56,855 bases of DNA from a virus. A model generated the notes under the pieces. The model searched no databases, was not told the DNA's origin, and was given only the letters and a program-made list of their open reading frames with translations. The stretch is taken from positions 1-56,855 of the IMG/VR virus record IMGVR_UViG_3300008450_000047, one strand, 5' to 3'. The position numbers and the translations under genes are program-made. Each line of letters opens with the position of its first letter. Position 1 is the stretch's first letter. Positions 35,701 to 43,700 of this stretch are shown here, in pieces.

Positions 35701-38700
35701 GATTTAGATAAACTTGCAAATTTATATAGACAAAACCTTTTAAAATCTAATGATCCCGGATATACATCTGTGGGTACGGATGAATTGATAGAGATTACAA
35801 GAACTAATCTATTAAGTAAAAACAAAGGTAAAATAATAGATATTGAATTTGAAGCACTGACTGTCAGAAATAGATTAATTTCTAAAAACATCGATGCTTT
35901 AATTGATATTGAAAAAATATCAAATGTTCAAAGAGAAAACCTTATCAGTAAAAACAAATATACTGAAGCAAATGGTTTACTTGATGAACAAGCTGGTGTC
36001 ATTAGAAATTCTCTTCTTAATAAAAATGTAGAAGAACTATTCAATCTAGATGCCTTAGCATTAGATATTAGAAGAAATTTAGTTAGTAAAAATCAAATAA
36101 CATATTTTGATTTAGATGCTGAAGCAAAAGATATTAGAAATAAATTACTTGCATCTAATTCTGATACCCCTATAGATTTGGATAAGTTAGGATTACAAAT
36201 CAGAACTTTAACATTAAGTAAAAACGAAAGTAAAAGTATCGATCTTGATAAAATTTCAGCTCAAGAAAGAGATGATTTATTATCAAAAAATGTTGAAACA
36301 AGAATAAATTTAGATTTAATTTCTGAACAATACAGAAAATTGCTTTTAAGTAGTAATGTATTTAAATTATTTGATTTAGATGCAGAGGCTACAGAAATCA
36401 GAAATAGATTAATATCAAAAAATTTAGATAAACTTTTTGATCTGGATGAGCTGGCAACTATTAATAGAACATCTTTATTGAAGTTCAATGAAATTTTACC
36501 AGTCGACCTAGAAAAGGATACAAATAAATTAAGAAATAAATTATTAGCTTTTAATAAAGCTCAATTTATAGATTTAGATACTTTGGCTATACGTCAAAGA
36601 GAAGATCTAATTCAAAAAAATCAAATAAAAGAATTTGATTTAGATGCTTTAGCTCTATCGATAAGAAACACATTACTTACAAGAAATGTTTATGAAATAA
36701 TAAACCTAGATAATTTAGCTTCTCAAGAAAGAAGTATACTTTTATCAAAGAACGAAACTAAAGTAATAGATCTAGATAGACTTGCAAATGAAATTAGAAA
36801 TAATCTAGTTACTAAAAATGTTTATGGTTTAATTGATTTAGATATTTTAGCTAGTTCGGAAAGAAAGAATTTATTAAGTAAAAACGAAATTACATTATTT
36901 GATCTTGATGCTAATGCAGAACCTTTAAGAAATAGTTTATTATCATTCAACCAAAATCAATTTATTGATCTTGATACGATTGCTTTACCTATTAGAACTA
37001 ATACGTTAGCTAAAAATGATACTAAGCAAATTGATTTAGATGCTACTGCAACTGTTCAAAGAAATAACATTTTAAGTAAAAACATAGCATCTAGCATAAA
37101 TCTAGACGCAGAAGCGGAAATTTTAAGAAAATTATTAACTGAAAAAAATCAACCTCAATTTCCTGATTTAGACAAAGAAGCTGCACCTTACAGAAAAGAT
37201 TTATTAGCGAAAAATGCAGAAATTGCTATCATAAATTTAGATGCAATAGCTGCTGCAAATCGTTCAGATATTTTACAGAAAAATGTTGAAAATATTATTG
37301 ATATCGAGAGATTAGCAACACAATCTCGAACAACATTATTAAGTTTCAATCAACCGCAATTTATTGATTTAGATCAGATCTCTGTCGAGCCAAGACAAAA
37401 TGCACTCAATAGCAATAAAAATATTAAGATAATAAATCTTGATGCAATTGCTGCTGAAAACAGAGATGATATTTTAGCTAAAAATAAAACAATAAGAGTT
37501 CAAGATCTTGATCAGGTTGCGGTGCCATTAAGAGCAAATTTATTAGCATTCAATATTCCGGTTTTTGGAAGTTTGGATGCAGTTGCAGAGCCAATAAGAA
37601 AACAATATGAGGCAGCAAATTCTAGAATTTTACAAATTGATTTAGATGCAACAGCTCTTCCAATAAGAACATCGTTATTAAATGCTAATGTAGAAAGATT
37701 ATTTGACCTTGATCAAATAGCAGCCGGAAACAGAAGTGATCAACTCTCTAAAAATTTAGAAACAACCATTGATTTAGATAGCTTAGCTACATCAATAAGA
37801 TATGGTCTTTTAGCAAATAATACGTCTGATTTGCTAATTGATTTAGATTCTCAAGCACAACAAGAAAGATTATTATTATTAGCTAAAAATGTATCAAATT
37901 TATTAGTTGATTTAGATGCAGAAGCACAAGGTTTAAGAACTAATTTATTAGCATTTAATCAACCACAATTTGTTGATTTAGATGCCGAAGCTATTAGTCA
38001 AAGAAATAATTTACTTTCAAAAAATCAACCATCAACTATTGATTTAGATACTAATGCTATAAGTTCAAGAAATAATTTATTAGCATTTAATCAACCACAG
38101 TTTATTGATCTAGATAGTGTAGCAACACCCATAAGAACTAATATGCTTTCCAGCAATGTTCCAAGTATAATTGATTTGGATTCATTAGCTGCAGTCGAGA
38201 GATTAGATTTATTATCATTCAATATACCAACATTAATAGATCTTGATCAAGTTGCTCAATCTGAAAGACAAAATTTATTAGCATTTAATGTTGCTCAATT
38301 TATTGACCTTGATACAGTAGCTGCTCCTCAAAGAGCAAATTTATTAGCAAACAATCAAGCTACAATAATTGATATAGAAGGAATCGCTGATCAAGAAAGA
38401 AATAATTTATTAGCAAGTAATCAACCTCAATTTGTAAATCTTGATGAAGAAGCTGAACCATACAGATTAAGTTTACTAGCAAAAAATAATCCGGATCCGG
38501 ATGGAAGTCCCTTGGGCACAAATGTGTTTATTGGAGGGACCAGCGTTTTCTTAGGAGTATCAAATCTTGATATTAACGGAGCAATAATTAGAGCACTTAA
38601 TAAGCTAAAGAATCAATTTATAGCAACATTAGATAGCCCTGATACTGATTTTCCACATTGGAATTTGTTAGGTCCTGCATTTAATCAAAATTTAAGAGGT

Positions 38701-40458
38701 AACGGAGATTGGGTTTTCTTTGCTCAGCAAAGACAACTTGAAATGAATGTTATGGGTCTTCAGGGAAGAAGATGGGGTGATATTGGGAATGCATTTTATG
38801 TACTGAATGGTCTTTCGCCTACACCATATATACCTAATTATTTTGCCAATATGGTTAAAGGGAGAAAAGAGGCAACAAACTCTGTTCCCATAGAAGTAAT
38901 AGTAGCAAATAATGGATTGTATCTTTCCAATTCTCCTGAATTAATTCTTAAACCTTTGATTGGTTTAGCAGGAACACCTGCAGATGAATTAGGTACAGAT
39001 ATTTCAATGATGGCACAAACACTTCCAACACAACAATTGGAAGTGGATTTTAGAAAAAGAAAAAGAGGTGTTCACAACATAATAAACACTATTAGAAATG
39101 GAGAAAACTCATTATTAAATCAAAACTATTTATCTCAATCAAACAAAGAATTCATTATTGGTTATGATAATTTTGGTGCTCCACTAAGAGCAAAACAAAG
39201 ATACACTATAGTAAATCCTTATACTGGGCCTGCGTCTACTAAAAATTTAATTTTCTCAATTGAAAACTTGGCTATACCGGATACCGCTAATGATAGAGTT
39301 ATGTATTTCCCGCCATACATAGAAAAGTTTTCACATAACTCAAAAGCAACTTGGACAGAACATACATTCCTTGGAAGACCTGAGTCATTATATACCTATT
39401 CAAAGGGTGACAGATCTGGTACAATTTCTTTTGTTGTTCTCACAGATTATGCTCAAACTGTAGACATGGGAGTTGACTGGGAAAATTTCAGAACATATGT
39501 AGAAACATTTGATAAAAACTTTACTGATACTATGGTTTTTGATGAACCAGTAAGCGGATTGGGAACTCAAGATCAAGTAGATGCTGAACTTGCAGCCACA
39601 AAACAACAATTAATTAATATTGATGAACAAATTAATGTTGTTACTGCAGAAATTAATCAAACAAATCAAGTAAATCAAGATATTAGTGATTTACAACAGA
39701 AAAAAAATGATTTAATTAAACAACAATTATCTCTACAACAAAAAATAGATGATTTAGATAAATCTTTTAGACCAACTACTAATCCATATTCAGAACAAAG
39801 AAAAGGTTTTGATAACGTATATAAAAACTTATTAGACACAGCTAGAGTTCCTGATGGACAATACGGTGATGTAGTGAGTATTCTTTCAGATACAACTCAA
39901 AGATTGGCTGGAATGAAAAAAGATTTATTATTTCAACCAGCATTCTTTTCGGGATCAAAAGTTGATTTCAGAAACAGAATGAAATTTTTAGAAAAATTGA
40001 CTAAACCTTCCAAATCATCATCAGAAAAAACAGGATTTAATTTCACTAATCCCCCAGTATGTAAAATGAGATTAGGAGATTGGGTTGATCACTATGTGAT
40101 TTTTGATAGTGTAGATTATGATTATAAAGAAAATAGTTGGACGTTAGATGGTTTTGGAGAAGAAAATGGTTTGGTAACTGATGGTGTGCAACCTTTAATG
40201 GTTTCAGTAACTCTCAGCTTTAAATTGCTTGGTAAATATGGTGCGAGTATCAATCCAAGCTTGGCACCTCCATTGGCAAGTGATGAAACTGGATTCTTTG
40301 GAATATTAAATGATACACCTGATCAAGATATAGCAACTGGTGAGGTTAAAAAAGCAGATTCTGACGTAACTCCAAATGCACCAACTACTAACAATATACT
40401 AATAACACAAAACCTAGATCAAGCAGCAAATCCTCTACTAACTGAAAATGTTGCATAA
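32716..40458 (+). CDS. Giant 22-residue-repeat tail protein with tube/baseplate-like C-terminus
   Basis: This is a 2580-residue protein. About residues 20-1925 consist of roughly 85 tandem units of 21-26 residues, most often 22, with consensus IDLDxxAxxxRxxLLxxN. Units are degenerate at the N-terminus and more uniform toward the end. The C-terminal 650 residues differ: they include SVFLGVSNLDINGA, WTEHTFLGRPESLYTYSKGD (like tube or tube-initiator proteins of contractile systems), a coiled-coil insertion (about 2280-2350) and MRLGDWVDHYVIFDSVDYDY. Neighbours are tape measure and baseplate genes. A TTG at 32713 precedes the chosen ATG; the box at 32693-32700 fits either. A baseplate or tail-tube-end role for the C-terminus is inferred; the repeat function is unknown. 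Confidence 0.8.
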   Translation: MIENFPFESEEEYRQRVKFEEFFGNYTDSVRQILISKNVPNPKNLYDAYKIRKDNLARNQTISANLDENSQYLRSVLLSKNVDNIIDPDKISKEIRETLISKNILLNTDKDLEELSEKTRLSLLAKNESQLYGKLDRTGAAARRNLLPKNEIVNPDSIERYANVTRFNLLSRNLTDIADVEKAAENYRNALLNKNNYEGTNQILDSSSEVQRNNLLAKNSNFNSFDIDKSSEEIRSSLLSKNQIIDNVKNNDFSVVRQFLLAKNNFEEINLDLLASEIRNNTLNKNYYDESIDNSNDYNNYRLSLLSKNENKVTDLDELSKENRDYQLKFNQISKNVSNELADQEEIRKNLLAKNQTNPKDLDQESETLRNKLISKNLSNLINIDLLSINQRSNLLKRNDYTEANGELDNISAIIRNSTLAKNENSERNILEETAIKERLRILSKNLKNVFDIEGLASEIRNNLLSKNTFEGGVNNLLDESSIIQRLNLLAKNENLNREDLELIANRIRTTLVAKNQVIDSADKNFDNTRKSLLARNQNDLIDLDSIAKDFRNASLNKNQIDAFSIDEVSEKIRTSLINKNNIKLFDLDKLAENNRNALLSKNEIISDNDVNSDLIRSSLLSKNQTKTVDLDEEAISSRNRLISKNVSNLIGIDDLSINQRFNLLSKNQNKEIDLDKLGEIQRNNILKYNQFVDIVSNFEEVEILRKNLLARNQNQLIDLDEQAKIQRLNLLNTNQNLNSINLESEVENYRKELLAKNQSVYKDIDEEAIPLRNSLIAKNVSNLINIDILSINQRSNLLSKNYYTEANGELDELSSKIRLPLLSKNQNFGDISLDEVASPERIRLITRNLKKLIDLDLAAIPYREQLLGKNNYDDTFNRILEEIALNPRKNLLAKNKEDFSEELETIARITRTNLLTKNYDINKIIDTTLDTNALEIRRNLLAKNDVVEANLDLISLKARTNSLSKNISYASLDLDLYASQFREELKSKNVPSLNDLDKLANLYRQNLLKSNDPGYTSVGTDELIEITRTNLLSKNKGKIIDIEFEALTVRNRLISKNIDALIDIEKISNVQRENLISKNKYTEANGLLDEQAGVIRNSLLNKNVEELFNLDALALDIRRNLVSKNQITYFDLDAEAKDIRNKLLASNSDTPIDLDKLGLQIRTLTLSKNESKSIDLDKISAQERDDLLSKNVETRINLDLISEQYRKLLLSSNVFKLFDLDAEATEIRNRLISKNLDKLFDLDELATINRTSLLKFNEILPVDLEKDTNKLRNKLLAFNKAQFIDLDTLAIRQREDLIQKNQIKEFDLDALALSIRNTLLTRNVYEIINLDNLASQERSILLSKNETKVIDLDRLANEIRNNLVTKNVYGLIDLDILASSERKNLLSKNEITLFDLDANAEPLRNSLLSFNQNQFIDLDTIALPIRTNTLAKNDTKQIDLDATATVQRNNILSKNIASSINLDAEAEILRKLLTEKNQPQFPDLDKEAAPYRKDLLAKNAEIAIINLDAIAAANRSDILQKNVENIIDIERLATQSRTTLLSFNQPQFIDLDQISVEPRQNALNSNKNIKIINLDAIAAENRDDILAKNKTIRVQDLDQVAVPLRANLLAFNIPVFGSLDAVAEPIRKQYEAANSRILQIDLDATALPIRTSLLNANVERLFDLDQIAAGNRSDQLSKNLETTIDLDSLATSIRYGLLANNTSDLLIDLDSQAQQERLLLLAKNVSNLLVDLDAEAQGLRTNLLAFNQPQFVDLDAEAISQRNNLLSKNQPSTIDLDTNAISSRNNLLAFNQPQFIDLDSVATPIRTNMLSSNVPSIIDLDSLAAVERLDLLSFNIPTLIDLDQVAQSERQNLLAFNVAQFIDLDTVAAPQRANLLANNQATIIDIEGIADQERNNLLASNQPQFVNLDEEAEPYRLSLLAKNNPDPDGSPLGTNVFIGGTSVFLGVSNLDINGAIIRALNKLKNQFIATLDSPDTDFPHWNLLGPAFNQNLRGNGDWVFFAQQRQLEMNVMGLQGRRWGDIGNAFYVLNGLSPTPYIPNYFANMVKGRKEATNSVPIEVIVANNGLYLSNSPELILKPLIGLAGTPADELGTDISMMAQTLPTQQLEVDFRKRKRGVHNIINTIRNGENSLLNQNYLSQSNKEFIIGYDNFGAPLRAKQRYTIVNPYTGPASTKNLIFSIENLAIPDTANDRVMYFPPYIEKFSHNSKATWTEHTFLGRPESLYTYSKGDRSGTISFVVLTDYAQTVDMGVDWENFRTYVETFDKNFTDTMVFDEPVSGLGTQDQVDAELAATKQQLINIDEQINVVTAEINQTNQVNQDISDLQQKKNDLIKQQLSLQQKIDDLDKSFRPTTNPYSEQRKGFDNVYKNLLDTARVPDGQYGDVVSILSDTTQRLAGMKKDLLFQPAFFSGSKVDFRNRMKFLEKLTKPSKSSSEKTGFNFTNPPVCKMRLGDWVDHYVIFDSVDYDYKENSWTLDGFGEENGLVTDGVQPLMVSVTLSFKLLGKYGASINPSLAPPLASDETGFFGILNDTPDQDIATGEVKKADSDVTPNAPTTNNILITQNLDQAANPLLTENVA
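32770..38490 (+). repeat. About 85 tandem repeats of about 22 codons
   Basis: Hand counting at the conserved LLxxN position gives about 85 units. The Arg and the LL pair, the final Asn and the DLD triplet are the most conserved positions. Late units such as those starting QPQF recur almost unchanged, which suggests recent expansion. Confidence 0.9.
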
Positions 40459-40466
40459 TATTTATT
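40459..40466 (+). promoter_or_regulatory. TATTTATT candidate late promoter box (gp53-like gene)
   Basis: TATTTATT begins immediately after the stop codon of the giant repeat gene and lies 28 bases before the ATG at 40495. Confidence 0.45.
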
Positions 40467-40494
40467 TTAAAAAAACATAATTTAATTTAGAAAA

Positions 40495-40797
40495 ATGGCT
40501 TTCTCAAGATACTCACAACTTGCATTTAACGGAGAAATGAAATCTTTTCCTAAAATATTAATTAGTAAAAGAACAACTGATATATATGTAACTTATAATT
40601 CAAATAAGACTAGATTAGATAGGATAGCATCAGAAGCGTATGGTGATGATACTCTTTATTGGATTATATTATTAGCTAATCCAAATTATTATATGGAGTT
40701 TGATATTCCGAATGGTGCAGTAATAAGAGTTCCAAATCCATTAAGTGAAGTAATCACAGAATTCAATAATAAAGTATTAGCAAATAGAAATTCATAA
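40495..40797 (+). CDS. Baseplate wedge protein, T4 gp53-like
   Basis: The protein has 100 residues. It matches gp53-type/LysM-like baseplate proteins by RLDRIASEAYGDDTLYWIIL (about 42-61), LANPNYYMEFDIPNGAVIRV (about 61-80) and a closing PNPLSEVI. In T4 gp53 joins the wedges during baseplate assembly. It lies between the giant repeat protein and the hub, with one base separating its stop from the next ATG, so it is coupled to the hub gene. Confidence 0.85.
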   Translation: MAFSRYSQLAFNGEMKSFPKILISKRTTDIYVTYNSNKTRLDRIASEAYGDDTLYWIILLANPNYYMEFDIPNGAVIRVPNPLSEVITEFNNKVLANRNS

Positions 40798-40798
40798 T

Positions 40799-43700
40799 AT
40801 GCCTTTAGTAGTACCAGTTGATAGTGATATTAGACCTCAAGACCTTACTCTAGATTTTTATCTTGAAGCTACACCTATTGGCGGTGGTAAAAAAGATTTT
40901 TCAGGTAAAAACACTTATATAATTCAAGCATTTACTGAAAATTTAGGATTTGGAATCACTAGTTTAGATATAGATATAAAACCAAATTTACAACCAGTTG
41001 TAAATATTACATTTAAAGATTTATATGGTAACTTGGTTTATAGCAGAGATGAAAGATTCAAATTTGATATTTTATTCCAATTACCATATCCAAAATTTAA
41101 TTTATACATAAAAGGTTATGTTGGTAAACCAGTAAATTTTTTATTGCAAGTAAAATCTGTTAAGACTACTTATCAATCTTCTGATGGTAGTTATGAAATA
41201 AAAGCCGAATTTATTCCTAATGTATTTGGGTTTTTTGGAGATATACCTTATCAATATCTTTTTGCAGTAGCAAAATTGAAAGATAAATTTGGAGAGAATA
41301 CTGAAGGTTCTGAAGGAAATTCTTCTATCATAGAGATAGCAAAAAATGGAATTGAAATAAAACAAAAAATACAGCAAGTAGAAGATAAATACAAATTACA
41401 AAGAGATACTTTGACTATTTTAGCTGGAGACCCAACTTCAATAGCAACTAGTTATAATCAGGGGACACTTAAATTTGATTCAATAAGTCCTGACGAGTCT
41501 TTGACTTCTGCTGGATTTACTGGTGTCACATTTAATATTAACACAAAAGATCCTAAGGGTAAAGATTATACAATAATTGACTCATCACTAGAAGTAATAG
41601 GTAATTCTATACTTGCAAGTATAAATTCTCCAACTACTATAGAGTTTAAATCAACCATACCATCATTAAGTGCTTTTACACAATCGGACAAAGGAAAAAA
41701 ACAAATAGAAGATGCAAAAACAATTATAACTTCAAATTTAAATGCTATAACCAAAGCCTCAAGTGCTCAAGGTTACAGTAGTGTTGAAGATATTTTAATT
41801 GATACTCAAACGATCTATAATGTGATGACCAGACTCGCTGGTGATTGTGCTTATATACTGGGATATATTTTAGAGGGTGGAATTAGTGGCTATAACGCAG
41901 ACACATCAAGACCTACAAACAACGAAATTTTTGGAAATTATTATCCTTTAATTGAAGAAAATAATTTAGGGCAAACTTCTGCATTTGGTGAGCAAAAACC
42001 TTGGTCACAGGCACCAATAGAATTGAAAAAAGTTGAAGATTTTTGTCAAGCTTTATATGAAGGTGTACAACAAGCAGAAACAATAATTCAAGAAGCATCT
42101 GATCAAAATAATGCAATTACTGACCAACCTGCAATAGAAGGAGAAAAAATTGCAAAAAGATTAACGAATGCTGAACACGTAAAAAATAATCCATATTTGG
42201 GACAAAGTGTTGATAAGATAATAACCAATCTAATACAAAGGGCAGGCTTAGCATCTTGCGGATACGCTTTCAATACATTAGCAGTAGCTCAAACAAACTT
42301 AACAGATGCTGAATATGAAAATTTTTCTGACGCAGTCCTTAAATTAAAAGGAACTGACAGAACAACTTTAAAAACATTTGCAGAGGAAGTAAAACAAATT
42401 TTTAATAGCAAAGGAGAACTTACAAAGGAATTTACAGATAAAACAAAAAATAATCCAAATTTAACTTATCAAGATTATTTTGCTAGTTATTTTGAAAAAA
42501 TGGATTTAGCATCCACAAATAAGGAAATATTTTTGAATTCAGATCCAAAAAGTTTAGTTTGTGTTTCCATGTTTCAGAATGGAGTCATGTATCATAATCC
42601 AAAAGATGTATTAGCTAAATTGACTAGCAAAGCTGCAGGTGCAAACTCATGTTTAAATAAGGGTGGTAAAGCAGAAATTGTTGCATATATTAGAAATAAA
42701 AATGCACCTTTAGATGTGGATCAATTAAATGGAGATCCATCTTCTGATACACAAATGCCTCAGAAAGTAAAAAATCCGAATTTTCAATTTTTTAAAGTAG
42801 AATATAATCCACCAACTGAAGCAAAATACGGAGTATTTATCAATTATGCGGAAATGGTGAATGCTCCCACGCCAACTTATAAATCATTGGATAGTTTAAT
42901 TTTACCAGTAATAACTGGTCAAACCATTTCTGGATACGAACAAGCACAAAAAGAGGATTATTTAGTAAGGTTAGTTTCACAAACACAATTATCATCACCA
43001 GCAGATTATGTTACAAGTCTAAAAAATGAAACAGTTAGGAGCAATCTATGGTTTTATTGTAGTAAAATCTTGAACTTAACTTCCGGAACTGAAGAAGAAC
43101 AAGAAAAAAGATTAAAAGATAAACAAGAGGCAGAAAATAAAGATGCTGTTTCGAGAGGTGAAACTCCTACAGAAATTGTGACCGTCGGTGCCGTTGAGCC
43201 GTACTCACGAGATGATGGACAAATAAATGCAGTATATACACAGTTTCACCATATTTGTCAAGCTTGGATTTCTTTAGCTACTACAGAAAATAGTGATGCA
43301 TTACCAGATGGAACTGACGTTAATTTAAGGACAGTGTTGGAGAAAAAATACAGAAGTACTGATGGTACATCTGCATTCTATTTAAATTTCAATTATCCAC
43401 TTGTTATAGATAATCCGGCAGTGGATATAAGGGATGCTATTATTAATACAGATCCCTTATTGGAAAATAACACTTCTACTTCTACGCTGAATATGATGCA
43501 AAACATATGTCAGTTAAATAACTTTTTATTACAACCTATACCAGCAGGTTTTACCAGTGATTTAAAAGATTTATTTAAACCCCAGCCAAATATAGATTAT
43601 AGCAATGCAGTAGGTAGAAATGCACTTTCAATTATTTGGGCACCAACACCTGAAAATAGATTGACCAAAAATGATAATAGTCCTATTTATCCAGATAAAA

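Noticed and set aside
27997-38490. Tandem repeats as a CRISPR array or non-coding satellite
   Set aside because: Both repeat blocks keep one open frame, diverge mainly in ways that preserve protein pattern, and lack the identical repeat with unique spacers of CRISPR.
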